Positions 28,182-37,735 are shown, counted from the stretch's first letter. The stretch is 64,000 bases of DNA from RPQJ01 sp963762315 (GCA_963762315.1 CAVXKO010000003.1:124001-188000), one strand, 5' to 3'. The notes: generated by a model not told the origin, from the sequence alone. Made by a program: numbers and translations.

Positions 28182-29648
28182 ATGCAGAGCATAGGGTTCG
28201 GTCTGACCGTTGCACTTCTGTTGGTGACAGCCGGCGGCTCCGCGCAGACGGCGCCAGTGCCTGAGCGCACGGCAATCGTGGAGCGCAACGACGCAGTCGA
28301 CGAGTTTCTCGAGAGCTACATGAAGCGACACGGGATTCCAGGGATTTCCCTGGCCATCTGCCGCGATGGCAAGCTCGAACGCGCCAAGGGCTACGGCCTT
28401 GCCAACGTCGAGCTCGAGGTTCCCGTGCGGCCCGAGACTGTCTTTCAGACGGGGTCGGTCGGGAAGCAGTTCACCGCCATGGCCGTGATGATGCTGGTCG
28501 ACGAAGGCAAACTCCGGCTCGACGATCCCATCGTCAAGTACTTTGCCGGCGCCCCGGCGACGTGGAAGGGCATCACGGTGCGGCACCTGCTGACCCACAC
28601 CTCCGGGATCAAGGACTGGGAAGGCGAAACCGACCTCGACTACCGCAGGGACTACACGGAGGACGAACTCGTCGAGGTGGCGATGAAACTGCCTCCGGAC
28701 TTTGCGCCCGGTACGCAGTGGAGCTACAGCAACACGGGCTACGTGCTGCTGGGCATTCTCGTGCACAAGGTCAGCGGCAAGTTCTATGGGGATTTCCTGG
28801 CAGAGCGGGTGTTCTCGCCGCTCGGCATGGAGTCGACACGCATCATCAGCGAGTCGGACATCGTCAAGAACCGTGCAGCCGGGTACACGCTCGCATCAGG
28901 CAAGCTGCAGAATCAGGAGTGGGTCTCTCCCTCGCTCAATACCACCGCCGACGGCTCGCTCTACACCACGACCCTCGATATGGCGAAGTGGGACGCCGCA
29001 CTTTCGGCGCAGCGCTTCCTCAAGCCCGAGAGTTACCAGGCGATGTGGTCACCCGTGAAGCTGCGCGATGGCAGCACCTATCCGTACGGGTTCGCCTGGG
29101 GGTTCGACGTGCAACGGCGCGAGCCGGTGATCCGGCACAGCGGCGCCTGGCAGGGTTTCAAGACGGCGATCGTTCGCTACCCCGGCCGCAAGCTCACCGT
29201 GATCGTCCTGGCCAACCTCGCCGAAGCCGAGCCGGAGCGCCTCGCCACCGCGGTGGCGGGCCTCGTGGAGCCCGCGCTTGCCTGGCCGGACGTGCATGCC
29301 GCCGTCGTCGATCCCGACCCGATGCGCACCGCGCGATTGCGCGAGGTGCTGCAATCGTGGGCGAAGGGCGAGACTGCGCCAGGCATGGCGAAGGCACTGC
29401 GGAGCACGAGCGCCGGCACTGCCCGCGAGAAAGCGGACCGCGAGGACTTGCAGAAACAGCTCGCAGCGGCGACGGGATTCACGTTCCTGGCCGAGGACGA
29501 CTTAACGGGCCGAGGCATCGAGCGTCGCGGAGAGACGATCAGCACCGTCGTCTTCTACTCCATGCCCGGCGAGCGTGACCGTCGCTACCGGTTCTTCCTG
29601 AACGACAAGGGCGAGGTCGCCGATTTCTCGTCTGAGTCGGTCGACTAG
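28182..29648 (+). CDS. Class C beta-lactamase-like serine hydrolase, exported
   Basis: A 488-residue protein with a signal peptide (VALLLVTAGGSAQTA). It has the penicillin-binding fold triad: SxxK in GSVGKQF (Ser about 91), YSN in WSYSNTGY (about 181) and HSG in IRHSGAWQG (about 319) replacing KTG. This is the pattern of class C-like esterases, D-aminopeptidases and peptidases rather than a classical beta-lactamase. A C-terminal domain of about 110 residues after LANLAEAEPERL is typical of longer members. It acts in the periplasm; substrate unknown. Its position downstream of an Ntn acylase is notable, but the two are too far apart to be one tight operon. Confidence 0.88.
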   Translation: MQSIGFGLTVALLLVTAGGSAQTAPVPERTAIVERNDAVDEFLESYMKRHGIPGISLAICRDGKLERAKGYGLANVELEVPVRPETVFQTGSVGKQFTAMAVMMLVDEGKLRLDDPIVKYFAGAPATWKGITVRHLLTHTSGIKDWEGETDLDYRRDYTEDELVEVAMKLPPDFAPGTQWSYSNTGYVLLGILVHKVSGKFYGDFLAERVFSPLGMESTRIISESDIVKNRAAGYTLASGKLQNQEWVSPSLNTTADGSLYTTTLDMAKWDAALSAQRFLKPESYQAMWSPVKLRDGSTYPYGFAWGFDVQRREPVIRHSGAWQGFKTAIVRYPGRKLTVIVLANLAEAEPERLATAVAGLVEPALAWPDVHAAVVDPDPMRTARLREVLQSWAKGETAPGMAKALRSTSAGTAREKADREDLQKQLAAATGFTFLAEDDLTGRGIERRGETISTVVFYSMPGERDRRYRFFLNDKGEVADFSSESVD

Positions 29649-30212
29649 CGGCGCTGCACGCCAGCCGCCGGCTCCGGATTCGTAACGGTCTTCCGCTGCA
29701 AGTCCCCCTCCGAGGACGGCCCGCTGGGCCGTCGAGCGAAGCGTCTGCCCGAATCCTCCGGTCCCGGAAATCCGACCCAGCGAAAGACCACCGCGCGAAG
29801 ACGCCCGCTACGCTTCGCCACATCGCTCCGCTTTCCTGCTTCGCTTGTGTACCGGCCGCGGCATCCCTGCCTTGGCGTTCGCTGCATGCAGCTCACCCAT
29901 GCTTCGCGGCGTACCGGCCAGCACGTCAGTGTGCTGGCGTTCGCACGGTGCGGTCCTTCACTGGAGGCCCGCATCCATCGCCGTGCTCACCCGAGGCGGG
30001 GCTTCAACTGCCCCGCGCGGCTCGAAGAGCCGTCTACCCTCAATCCGATGGGCTCTGTTACCAATTCGTGTTGGTGACCTGGCCGACGCACCCGCCCGAA
30101 AGCGGACCTTGTAGGCGAAGGATCGACCCGAAGCGGCCATACGCGGGAGATGAAACACGCAGCCTGTCATCTCGGCCGGGTCTCTCGCTCACACCAGATG
30201 CGCGTCGAGGCG
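29649..30212. repeat. Gene-poor region with two dispersed repeats
   Basis: No credible gene is seen. About 29810-29899 is homologous to the reverse complement of about 38905-38995, including the identical GCATGCAGCTCACC. A second motif at 30094-30142 (AGCGGACCTTGTA ... GACCCGAAGCGG) recurs in altered form at 45402-45450 and 46355-46403. These look like copies of non-coding repeat families. Confidence 0.5.
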
Positions 30213-30677
30213 TCAGTCGTCGTTGGACTTCGCGATGGCCACCGCGACTCCGACCACTGCCGCGCCGACTACGGCACCCTTGAGGAGGTCATTGTCGTCG
30301 CGGTCGCGGCGACGGTAGTAGCGTTGCTCGTATTCGTAGCGATCCCAGTACCGTCCGTCGCGATACCAGCGATTGTCGCCACGGTAGTAGTTGTCGTAGT
30401 AGTCCTCACGGATCTCGCGCCGGACCTCGCGCCGCGCCTCGCGCCGCTCGCGCGCGACTTCACGTTGGCCCTCCCGGATCTCCCGTCGCGCGCACTCGCG
30501 GGTCTCGCACTTGCGCAGCTCGCGGATCGCCTCCTTCTTCTCCTTGCGAACCGACTTCGCACCCTCGCGCACTTCCTGGCGCACCTCCCAGCGGCTGGCC
30601 AAGGCGTCCGTCGGGACGAATGCCCCGACGATTGCGACGCTCACCGCCGCCACCGCCATCACCGTCATGGAGCGCAT
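30213..30677 (-). CDS. Exported Arg/Glu-rich protein with C-terminal Gly/Ala helix
   Basis: A 154-residue protein. A signal peptide (MAVAAVSVAIVGAFVPTDALA) is followed by a strongly charged helical region rich in REVR/EIRE repeats (about 30-92), then a Tyr/Asp/Arg-rich patch (YYDNYYRGDNRWYRD), and a final hydrophobic LLKGAVVGAAVVGVAVAIA. No family is recognised; the last part resembles glycine-zipper membrane segments. Its ATG overlaps the TAA of the preceding gene by one base (TAATG), so the two are translated together. Function unknown; a periplasmic or envelope-associated structural role is a guess. Confidence 0.65.
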   Translation of the reverse strand: MRSMTVMAVAAVSVAIVGAFVPTDALASRWEVRQEVREGAKSVRKEKKEAIRELRKCETRECARREIREGQREVARERREARREVRREIREDYYDNYYRGDNRWYRDGRYWDRYEYEQRYYRRRDRDDNDLLKGAVVGAAVVGVAVAIAKSNDD

Positions 30678-31072
30678 TACTTCTGCTCCCCGCGCCCTGC
30701 ACGGAACTTCGCAACCCGCGCTTCGTAGGTCTTCAGCACTTCGGCACAGTCCTTGGTCTCGACTTCGACGGTCGTGCCGTATCCAAAGGATGACGCGAAG
30801 AGAAATGCGCGATCGGTGCCGAGCAGCCGCCCGATGCCAGCGTGCAGATCGAGCGCCTCGCGCTCGAGGTCCACGCGCTGCGCTTCCACGACGCATCCGC
30901 GAGCGAGGCCGGCGAGGTAGCCGAAGCGCTTCAGGCCCTCGTCCACCTGCTCCTCCTCATCGACGGCCGTCGTCGCCGCCGGACTGGTCGCGGCCAGTTC
31001 GGCGGCATGCGCGTACGGTTGCAGGGCGATCACCGCCAGTAGCGCTGGCAAGAACTTCTTTACGTTGGGCAT
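30677..31072 (-). CDS. Small exported protein of unknown function
   Basis: A 131-residue protein starting at the ATG at 31072 (MPNVKKF), with a signal peptide ending YAHAAEL. The mature part has two conserved-looking Cys (ARGCVVEA and KDCAEVL) that could form a disulfide, and ends Arg/Lys-rich. No family recognised. It is coupled to the downstream charged protein and follows the sulfatase gene by 81 bases on the same strand, so it probably belongs to the porin-sulfatase transcription unit. Confidence 0.6.
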   Translation of the reverse strand: MPNVKKFLPALLAVIALQPYAHAAELAATSPAATTAVDEEEQVDEGLKRFGYLAGLARGCVVEAQRVDLEREALDLHAGIGRLLGTDRAFLFASSFGYGTTVEVETKDCAEVLKTYEARVAKFRAGRGEQK

Positions 31073-31153
31073 CGCAGTCTCCGCGAGTTGGTCAAAAAGT
31101 GTGTCCCGGGGCAATCCGACATCTCGTTGCGGCGCAAGCACTGTCAGCAGTGT

Positions 31154-32683
31154 TCATTGGCCACCCATGCGCAGGGTGCCGCCTTCCTGCCGAGGCTTGC
31201 ATTCCTCAAAAGTGGCCATGTGAGCCGTCACGGCGTCCTGCACCTGGCCGCCGAAGGCAACGCCCATCTGCATCGCCAAGTCGTTGCTCTTCTGGCCGCC
31301 GTGCTTTTCGTACGGGTCCATGCGCAGGTTGAATACCAGCGAGCTCGGCTTGAAGTGGTCGAAGAATCCCTCGCGGGTCATCTGATGCGTCTTCCACGGA
31401 CCAACGCGGACGGCCGTGAAATTGGTGCCTTCGTAGTAGTAGTGAACGTCGCGCGCCGACGGGGCGCTGCCGGTCCAGTGGGCGAGGTTGTCGACGCCAT
31501 CGATGCAGACCTTGTCGCGCGCCTTCAGCTTGCCGCGCACATCGCCGTAACCGGCGGCAGCTGCCAGCGTCGTGAACATGTCCTCGTGCGTCTGGATGCC
31601 GTTCGAGACCTTGCCGGCCGGGATCTTTGCCGGCCAGCGCACCAGCATCGGTACCCGCACGCCGCCCTCCCAGGTGGTGGCTTTCTCGCCGCGGAACGGA
31701 GTGGTGCCCGCGTCCGGCCACCACGACACCATCGCACCGTTGTCGGTCGTGTAGACGACGATCGTGTTGTCGGTGATCTTCAGGTCATCGAGCAGCTTGA
31801 GCAGCTGGCCGACGTGGCCGTCGTGCTCCATCAGGCCGCTGCCATAGATGTCGAACTCGCTCGAGATGTCGCTCGCAAGGTGCCGCGATTCCGGCTTGAG
31901 ATGGGTGTAGATGTGCATGCGCGAGGAGTTGAACCAGGCGAAGAACGGCTGCTTCGCGTTCGTCGACTCCGTGATGAAGCGCATGGTCCGGTCGAGGAAT
32001 TCCTCGTCCACGGTCTCCATGCGCTTCGTCGTGAGTGGCCCGGTGTCCTTGCAGCGCTGCTTGCCCCAACGACCGAAGCGCGGATCGGCGGTTCCTTCGT
32101 CCTCGCGCGTGGCTACGCAATCAAGTACGCCGCGCGGGCGATAGCGGCTGTTGAAGCCCGGCTCGTTGCGCCACATACGCAGCTCGGGCTCCTCCTCGGT
32201 GTTGAGGTGGTACAGGTTGCCGAAGAACTCGTCGAAGCCGTTGACGGTCGGCAGGTGCTCGTTGCGATCACCTAGATGGTTCTTGCCGAACTGCCCCGTG
32301 CGGTAGCCGAGCTCCTTGAGCAGCTTGGCGAGCGTCGGATCGCGCTGGTCGATGCCCACCGGCGAACCAGGCAAGCCGACCGTGTGCATGCCGGTGCGGA
32401 TCGGCATCTGCCCGGTGATGAAGGAGGCACGCCCTGGCGTGCAGCTCGGCTGTGCGTAATGGTCGGTGAACAGCACTCCCTCGCGACCGATTCGATCGAT
32501 GTTCGGCGTGGGCACCATCATGCCGTGGCTGTAGATGCCGACGTTCGAATAACCCACGTCGTCGGGCATGATGACCAGGATGTTGGGTCGCTGCGTGTCC
32601 TGAGCCAGTGCGGGAGCCACGCAGAAGCCGCACACGGCTGCCGCGAGCGTCGCCAGGCCTCGAACGGTCCGGAACGAGGTCAT
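31154..32683 (-). CDS. Arylsulfatase-type sulfatase, exported
   Basis: A 509-residue enzyme. A signal peptide ends ALAQD; the alkaline phosphatase-like core starts RPNILVIMPDDVGYSNVG, whose paired Asp bind calcium. The sulfatase signature is CTPGRASFITG with Cys81, which must be oxidised to formylglycine by a maturase encoded elsewhere. GKNHLGDR and YTTDNGAMVSWW supply further active-site residues. It hydrolyses sulfate esters in the periplasm. The gene lies 46 bases after a barrel-porin gene on the same strand, suggesting uptake and desulfation of the same compound. Substrate not determinable; the MHTVGLPGSP segment resembles S1 family arylsulfatases. Confidence 0.9.
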   Translation of the reverse strand: MTSFRTVRGLATLAAAVCGFCVAPALAQDTQRPNILVIMPDDVGYSNVGIYSHGMMVPTPNIDRIGREGVLFTDHYAQPSCTPGRASFITGQMPIRTGMHTVGLPGSPVGIDQRDPTLAKLLKELGYRTGQFGKNHLGDRNEHLPTVNGFDEFFGNLYHLNTEEEPELRMWRNEPGFNSRYRPRGVLDCVATREDEGTADPRFGRWGKQRCKDTGPLTTKRMETVDEEFLDRTMRFITESTNAKQPFFAWFNSSRMHIYTHLKPESRHLASDISSEFDIYGSGLMEHDGHVGQLLKLLDDLKITDNTIVVYTTDNGAMVSWWPDAGTTPFRGEKATTWEGGVRVPMLVRWPAKIPAGKVSNGIQTHEDMFTTLAAAAGYGDVRGKLKARDKVCIDGVDNLAHWTGSAPSARDVHYYYEGTNFTAVRVGPWKTHQMTREGFFDHFKPSSLVFNLRMDPYEKHGGQKSNDLAMQMGVAFGGQVQDAVTAHMATFEECKPRQEGGTLRMGGQ

Positions 32684-32729
32684 GTTTTCCTCTCCTGTGT
32701 GTGTTCTCTGTGAGTCGATGCGCGAGTAG

Positions 32730-34160
32730 TCAGAAATTAGCCGTGAGGCCCAGGCCGATCGTGGTCCAGGCTTCCGTGCCGTCTGTCGCGGCAGCCTTCA
32801 GGCCTTCCCCGGGACTCGAGCGCGAAACGAACGCGATGGCAATCAGCTTGGGCGAGAAGACGTGCGAGTACTGCAGGTAGAACTCATCCGACAGTTCAGG
32901 CTCGGGGACACCCACCACCAGCCGCGCGCCTTCGAACTGGGCGCCCTGCCCGAACTGCACGGGACTGTTGACCTCATCGACCGATGCGCGCACGTACTGG
33001 AACTGAACGATGTCCCGTGCCGAGAAGTACGCATCCACGATGAAGCGATGGGCGAGCAGGTTGGCGTTGAGCCAGGAATAGGCGCCGTTGGCGCCGAACC
33101 ACCAGTTGTCCAGTCCATTGCCCCAGTACAGGGGATCGAACCGCTCGTAGGTATTGGTCTTCGGATCGTCGCCAGAGAAGCTCGCGTAGTGGTAGCTGAA
33201 CTTCGGCGCGAAAGGCAATTTCAATCCCTGCCAACTCACGCCGAGCATCCAGGCATCGGCCCGCATCGGATCCCGCTGGCCTCCGACCCGCGTGATGTCG
33301 TTGCGCTGCTGCGCGAACTCCGCGCGAAGACCCAGCGTTGGCACCGCGGGCACCACTCCCGTGACGTTCACCCATCCGTGCCAGGTGTCGAGGCCGTCGC
33401 GTCCATCGTCGATGAAGTCCAGGGGTGCAAGGTCACCGGGGTAGATGGCCTTCGAGCGCGGCACCGTGAACCAGGAGAGGCCGGCCTTGCCGATCTCCGT
33501 CCTAGACCACTCGAGCGCGACGCCCTGCAAGCGGGTGTCGGTGCGCGCCTCGGGCGCTTCGTCGGGCTCTAGCGAGTAGACGCTCGCGGCGAACTCGCCG
33601 CGGCTGGCACGCGCCACAACGCTACTGCCCCAGACCTTGCGCTGTGCCGATGCCCCGCCGCCCCAGGAATAGCCGTTGCTCGAGCCGGCAGTCAGCAACA
33701 TGCCGGTGCCGAGAGTGAACGGCTGGCGACCAACGGAAACGTCGTATCCCCAGCGGCCATGCTCGCCCCGGGCGCCGATCATCACCGAACCGAAACGGAT
33801 CGTGCCTTCGTCTTCGTAATCGAACGGATCAGCACCGATCGTCTGCGTGACTCCGACCGAAAGTGCGGCGTATACCTCGCCGTCGTCACCGAGCTTGAAG
33901 GTGCCGTTGAGCTTCGGGTGGACCCACAGCTCGCCAAAGTTGCGGTCCTTGTCGAAGTCGGGAGCCGAGGTGGCGGCCAAGTTCCACCAAGTGCCGCTCA
34001 TCGAGTAGTAGGCGCTGTACGTCTCGAGGGCGCCTTCCAGCGCCAGCCCCCCGGACGTCCAGCCCCAGGCGGGCGCAGGTGCGTCCTGGGCCGAAGCGGC
34101 AGCCGCCGATATCAGCAAGGCGCACAGACCGGCCACGGCCCGGCAGGGACGTGCATTCAT
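32730..34160 (-). CDS. Outer-membrane beta-barrel, alginate-export/porin-like
   Basis: A 476-residue protein with a signal peptide (LCALLISAAAASAQD) and alternating aromatic/charged beta-strands through to the terminal phenylalanine (LGLTANF), the sign of an outer-membrane barrel. Segments such as GYDVSVGRQPFTLGTGMLL resemble AlgE-like/alginate export and DUF1302-like porins. Likely a substrate channel for the sulfatase encoded directly downstream. The regulator gene lies 110 bases upstream on the same strand. Confidence 0.75.
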   Translation of the reverse strand: MNARPCRAVAGLCALLISAAAASAQDAPAPAWGWTSGGLALEGALETYSAYYSMSGTWWNLAATSAPDFDKDRNFGELWVHPKLNGTFKLGDDGEVYAALSVGVTQTIGADPFDYEDEGTIRFGSVMIGARGEHGRWGYDVSVGRQPFTLGTGMLLTAGSSNGYSWGGGASAQRKVWGSSVVARASRGEFAASVYSLEPDEAPEARTDTRLQGVALEWSRTEIGKAGLSWFTVPRSKAIYPGDLAPLDFIDDGRDGLDTWHGWVNVTGVVPAVPTLGLRAEFAQQRNDITRVGGQRDPMRADAWMLGVSWQGLKLPFAPKFSYHYASFSGDDPKTNTYERFDPLYWGNGLDNWWFGANGAYSWLNANLLAHRFIVDAYFSARDIVQFQYVRASVDEVNSPVQFGQGAQFEGARLVVGVPEPELSDEFYLQYSHVFSPKLIAIAFVSRSSPGEGLKAAATDGTEAWTTIGLGLTANF

Positions 34161-34270
34161 CTATCTCCCCCAGACATGCGCCCGCTCGGGAGCGCTGGCC
34201 GGAGTCTAGTGGATGCACCCGTTTTCCAGACCGCCCCCGCGGCAACTCTGTACCCGATTTGGGTTCGGGA

Positions 34271-34774
34271 TCAGTCGAGCCGTAACGGCCCCAAGGGAGT
34301 CGGCCGATTCGCGAGCAGGTCCTCAAGCCGCCGCGCTGTGGTCAGCAGTTCCTCGACGTTCCTGGCCGTCATGTCCTCGAAGTCGTTGCCGACCGTCCGG
34401 GTGAGGAACAGAAAGCCCTCCGCGGAGCGGTACACATAGCCGCGGTCGATGAGCATCACGATCTTGCGGCGCACAGTCTCGCGGGGCATGCCGCACGATT
34501 CAGCGATCGACAGCGCGTTGCACGGGCGCATCAGCTTCTCCCGCTTTGCAGGGTCGTGCAGGAGTTCCTCGGCGCGATCGTGTTCCGCCAGCCACGCTTC
34601 GACGTTCCGGTGAGCGATTTCGCCGAGTACCAGGGCCGCCACCATGTCACCGTCGAAGGCGTGGTAGATGCGGCCCAATAACGGCACCGTGAATTCTGAC
34701 AATGCCAATGAAATGCGTGCCCGATTCGCCTCAAAGCCGGGACTTGTCTTGACCACACTCCCCCCTCCGGTCAT
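34271..34774 (-). CDS. Winged-helix transcriptional regulator (family unassigned)
   Basis: A 167-residue protein. The region ALSIAESCGMPRETVRRKIV (about 96-115) is a helix-turn-helix followed by a wing (LIDRGYVYRSAEGFLFLT). The N-terminal half (LLGRIYHAFDGDMVAALVLGEIAHRNVEAWL) is helical and could be a dimer interface. It precedes the porin and sulfatase genes in the same direction and probably controls them. No effector domain was recognised. Confidence 0.65.
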   Translation of the reverse strand: MTGGGSVVKTSPGFEANRARISLALSEFTVPLLGRIYHAFDGDMVAALVLGEIAHRNVEAWLAEHDRAEELLHDPAKREKLMRPCNALSIAESCGMPRETVRRKIVMLIDRGYVYRSAEGFLFLTRTVGNDFEDMTARNVEELLTTARRLEDLLANRPTPLGPLRLD

Positions 34775-35056
34775 TGCTCGTACTGGATTCGGACAGACAT
34801 ACGTCCGCCGACAGGCTATCTCGACGCCGGCGGCCCCGGTTGGGCAACATTTGGTCTGTCTTGCCGCAGTACAGTATCGGATTTCTTCGTCCAGCCAAGT
34901 GCGCCGGCACGGCCTGGGCCGAGAGACCCGCTCTTAAATTGATGGGCTTACGGGGTGGGCACTGGCGCTACTGCTGCGCGCCCGTCACCAGCGCGAGGGT
35001 ACTCGAATACCCTTCGGAGCCGCTGAGGCGCGGCGAGGATTCACAGGTCCGCTCCT

Positions 35057-36654
35057 GGCCGAGGCTGTGTGAAAACCCGGCACTAAAAGCTAACATTTCA
35101 TCGTGTTCCCGCTCCAGAGATTTCTATGAGCCGGTTCATCGATGAAGCCGACCGATCGCAGGGGACGCTGCTTCCCGAGACGCTCGACGAGTACGTCGCC
35201 GAGGAGAACCCGGTCCGGGTGATCGAGGCGTTCGTGGCGGCCCTGGACTTGGCGAGCCTCGGCTTCGCGGGGGTCGAGCCGAAGGCGACGGGCCGCCCGG
35301 CCTATCACCCGGCGACGATGCTCAAGATCTATCTCTACGGGTATCTCAACCGCATCCAGTCGACACGCCGGCTGGAGCAGGAGGCCCGCCGCAACCTCGA
35401 GTTGATGTGGCTGGTCGGGCGCCTGGCGCCCGACTTCAAGACGCTGGCTGACTTCCGCACCGGCAACACGGCGGCGATCAAGAACGTGTGCCGCGAGTTC
35501 ATCGTGCTGTGCCGCCGCTGGAACCTGTTCAACGAGGCGACGGTGGCGATCGACGGCAGCAAGTTCAAGGCGGTAAACCACCGCGATCGCAACTTCACCC
35601 AAGCCAAGATGAAGATGCGGATGCAACTGGTCGAGCAGAGCATCGTCGAGTACCTCGAGCAGCTCGATCGGATGGATCGCAAGGAGACGCCGAGCACGCC
35701 GCTCAAGGCGGCCCGGCTCAAGGATCGGATCGCGACGCTGAAGGACGAGATGGGCCGTCTCGAAGGGCTGAAGACGCGGATGGAAGCCTCGCCCGACGGC
35801 CAGGTGTCGCTGACCGATCCCGATGCACGATCGATGGCGAGCCAGGGCAAGGGCACCGGCATCGTCGGCTACAACGTGCAGACGGCGGTCGATGCCGAGC
35901 ACCACCTGATCGTGGCTCACGAAGTGACGAACGTCGGCTCGGATCGTGCGCAGCTGAAGCGGATGGCCGATCAGGCCCGCGAGGCACTTGGCACGGAGGG
36001 GCTGACCGCGGTGGCCGATCGGGGCTACTACAGCGGTGAGCAGATCAAAGCCTGTGCAGACGCTGGTATGGAGCCGCTGGTGCCGAAGGTCATGACCTCC
36101 AGCAGTGCGGCCGAGGGTCGCTACGGCAAGAGCGACTTCGCTTACGAACCCGACACCGACACGTTCCGCTGTCCAGCGGGCCAGCAGGCGACCTACCGGA
36201 TGACGAGCGTCGAGCACGGCATGGCGATCCGGGTCTACTGGTCGTCGGCGTGCAAGCGCTGCGAGCTGCGGGCGAAGTGCACGACCGCCGACTACCGCCG
36301 GATCCGTCGCTGGGAGCACGAGGCCGTGCTGGACACGATGCAAAGTCGGCTCGATGCGCACCCCGAAGCGATGACGGTGAGACGCAGCACCGCCGAGCAT
36401 CCGTTCGGGACGATCAAAGCCTGGATGGGCGCCACCCACTTCTTGTGTCGGCGACTACCGAGGGTGAGCGCCGAGATGAGCTTGCACGTCCTAGCGTACA
36501 ACCTGAAGCGAGTGATGAAGATCATGGGAGCCGGGCCCATGATCGAGGCGCTGCGCGCCTGATCGGGCCCGGCTTATGATCTGATCGGAAAGGATCGGGT
36601 CCGTTGGCTGACTGGACTGTCGATGCCGCGGTGAGTTATCACACAGTCTCGGCC
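35057..36654 (+). mobile_element. Second IS1182-type insertion sequence (different subtype)
   Basis: A roughly 1.6-kb element. Left end GGCCGAGGCTGTGTGAAAAC (35057-35076) and right end, read inward, GGCCGAGACTGTGTGATAAC (36635-36654) form inverted repeats with two mismatches. The transposase is clearly related to, but well diverged from, that of the twin copies at 21 and 41 kb. Its ends are closer to those of the 158-bp MITE than the twin copies' ends are. Confidence 0.85.
35126..36562 (+). CDS. IS1182-family transposase (second subtype)
   Basis: A 478-residue intact DDE transposase. It has the same layout as the twin copies: MSRFIDEADRSQGTLLPE, AEENPVRVIEAFVAALDL, then VAIDGSKFKAVNHRDRNF, TAVADRGYYSGEQI and a Glu in AEHPFGTIKAWMG, with a Cys-rich segment (RCPAGQQ, CKRCELRAKC) before the last acid. 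Nothing in the frame is broken, so it may be active and could act on the MITE ends. It moves the element that contains it; no passenger genes. Confidence 0.92.
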   Translation: MSRFIDEADRSQGTLLPETLDEYVAEENPVRVIEAFVAALDLASLGFAGVEPKATGRPAYHPATMLKIYLYGYLNRIQSTRRLEQEARRNLELMWLVGRLAPDFKTLADFRTGNTAAIKNVCREFIVLCRRWNLFNEATVAIDGSKFKAVNHRDRNFTQAKMKMRMQLVEQSIVEYLEQLDRMDRKETPSTPLKAARLKDRIATLKDEMGRLEGLKTRMEASPDGQVSLTDPDARSMASQGKGTGIVGYNVQTAVDAEHHLIVAHEVTNVGSDRAQLKRMADQAREALGTEGLTAVADRGYYSGEQIKACADAGMEPLVPKVMTSSSAAEGRYGKSDFAYEPDTDTFRCPAGQQATYRMTSVEHGMAIRVYWSSACKRCELRAKCTTADYRRIRRWEHEAVLDTMQSRLDAHPEAMTVRRSTAEHPFGTIKAWMGATHFLCRRLPRVSAEMSLHVLAYNLKRVMKIMGAGPMIEALRA

Positions 36655-36751
36655 GATTTTCCCCGTTCCCGAACGTCCGCTTCAAGAATACGCCCCGCTA
36701 TGGCCACCGGGCTACCGACCGCCGCCCGGGACAGTCGCTGCCCGGCCGGCC

Positions 36752-37369
36752 CTATACGTCCGTCTGCTCGGAAATCTCCAGGGCGTCGTCGACCTCGATG
36801 CCGAGGTACCGAACCGTGCTTTCGAGCTTGGTGTGCCCGAGCAGCAGCTGCACGGCCCGCAGGTTCCGGGTGCGCCGGTATATCAGCGTCGGCTTGGCCC
36901 GGCGCATGGAGTGCGTTCCGTAGGCGGCCGGGTCCAGCCCGATCGAGCCCACCCAGCATCCGACGATCCGCGCGTACTGCCGGGTCGTGAGGTGCGGCGA
37001 CGCCGAGACGCGGCTGGAGAACAGGAACTGTTCGGGCTTCAGGCCGGCCCCCGCGATCCAGGCGCTGACCGCATCCCCGGCCTGTTCGGTAATCTCGAAC
37101 TGGACCGGTCGTTGGGTCTTCTTCTGCATGACGATCGCACGGGACGCGACCCGACTGCCCTGGGCGACATCGTGGACGCGCAGCCCGACCAGATCGCAGC
37201 CACGCAGCTTGCTGTCGATGGCCAGGTTGAACAGGGCAAGGTCGCGCAGCCGGTGGGCGAGCTGGAGCCTGATCCGGATGGCCCAGATTTCCTTGGGCTT
37301 CAGCGGCGGCTTCTGCCCCAGCAGCTTGCCTTTGTTCCACGGGCCGCAGCGACTTTCGACGGTATCAAT
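36752..37369 (-). CDS. Small tyrosine recombinase/integrase, start codon lost or ATT
   Basis: About 206 residues forming a compact phage-type integrase: GPWNKGKLLGQKPPL, catalytic Arg in DSKLRGCDLVGLRVHDV, then HSMRRAKPTLIY, LLLGHTKLESTVRYLG with the R-H-R-H-Y set complete. The expected start residue is encoded by ATT at 37367-37369, where family members as I recall begin MNTVKSR; no ATG/GTG/TTG fits. The frame continues upstream into a different recombinase fragment. It may be translated poorly, or as a fusion. It catalyses site-specific strand exchange; its partner sites were not found. Confidence 0.75.
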   Translation of the reverse strand: MDTVESRCGPWNKGKLLGQKPPLKPKEIWAIRIRLQLAHRLRDLALFNLAIDSKLRGCDLVGLRVHDVAQGSRVASRAIVMQKKTQRPVQFEITEQAGDAVSAWIAGAGLKPEQFLFSSRVSASPHLTTRQYARIVGCWVGSIGLDPAAYGTHSMRRAKPTLIYRRTRNLRAVQLLLGHTKLESTVRYLGIEVDDALEISEQTDV

Positions 37370-37396
37370 GTGACTCTCCCTTGGGTTGAAGGGAGA

Positions 37397-37735
37397 CACA
37401 TGCTGATCGTCGCGCCGGTCATACAGCCCGGTGGCGCGCGCCGACTCGTGATTGGCCATGCGCTGTGCGATTTCGAGCTTGCCGCCGTTCCGCGGGTACT
37501 CGGTGATCCCGGTGGCGCGAAACGTGTGATTGCCGATCTGCGTGCTGGCGAGCGCGCGGCGGCGGATCATCCGGTACACGTCCGCCTGCGAGAGGGCATT
37601 CTCGGTCAGCTCGCCGGTGCGGGCCCGCGTGCTGCGAAACAGCCAGCCCTTCGGCTCGCCCGCCACATCGGCCGCCTCGATGTACTCGGCGAGACAGGCA
37701 TCGAGCGAGTGATGGCAGGGCATCTCGTGCCGGTA
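37397..37735 (-). pseudogene. C-terminal fragment of a second tyrosine recombinase
   Basis: About 113 residues matching the C-terminal catalytic half of an XerC-like integrase: YRHEMPCHHSLDACLAEYIE, GWLFRSTRARTGELTENALS, IGNHTFRATGITEYPRNGG with HxxR, then ANHESARATGLYDRR carrying the nucleophile Tyr. The N-terminal core-binding half is missing; upstream sequence (37736-37945) shows no recombinase similarity. It is in frame with the small integrase that follows, making one long open frame of two unrelated recombinases. Likely a relic of successive integrations. Confidence 0.7.
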
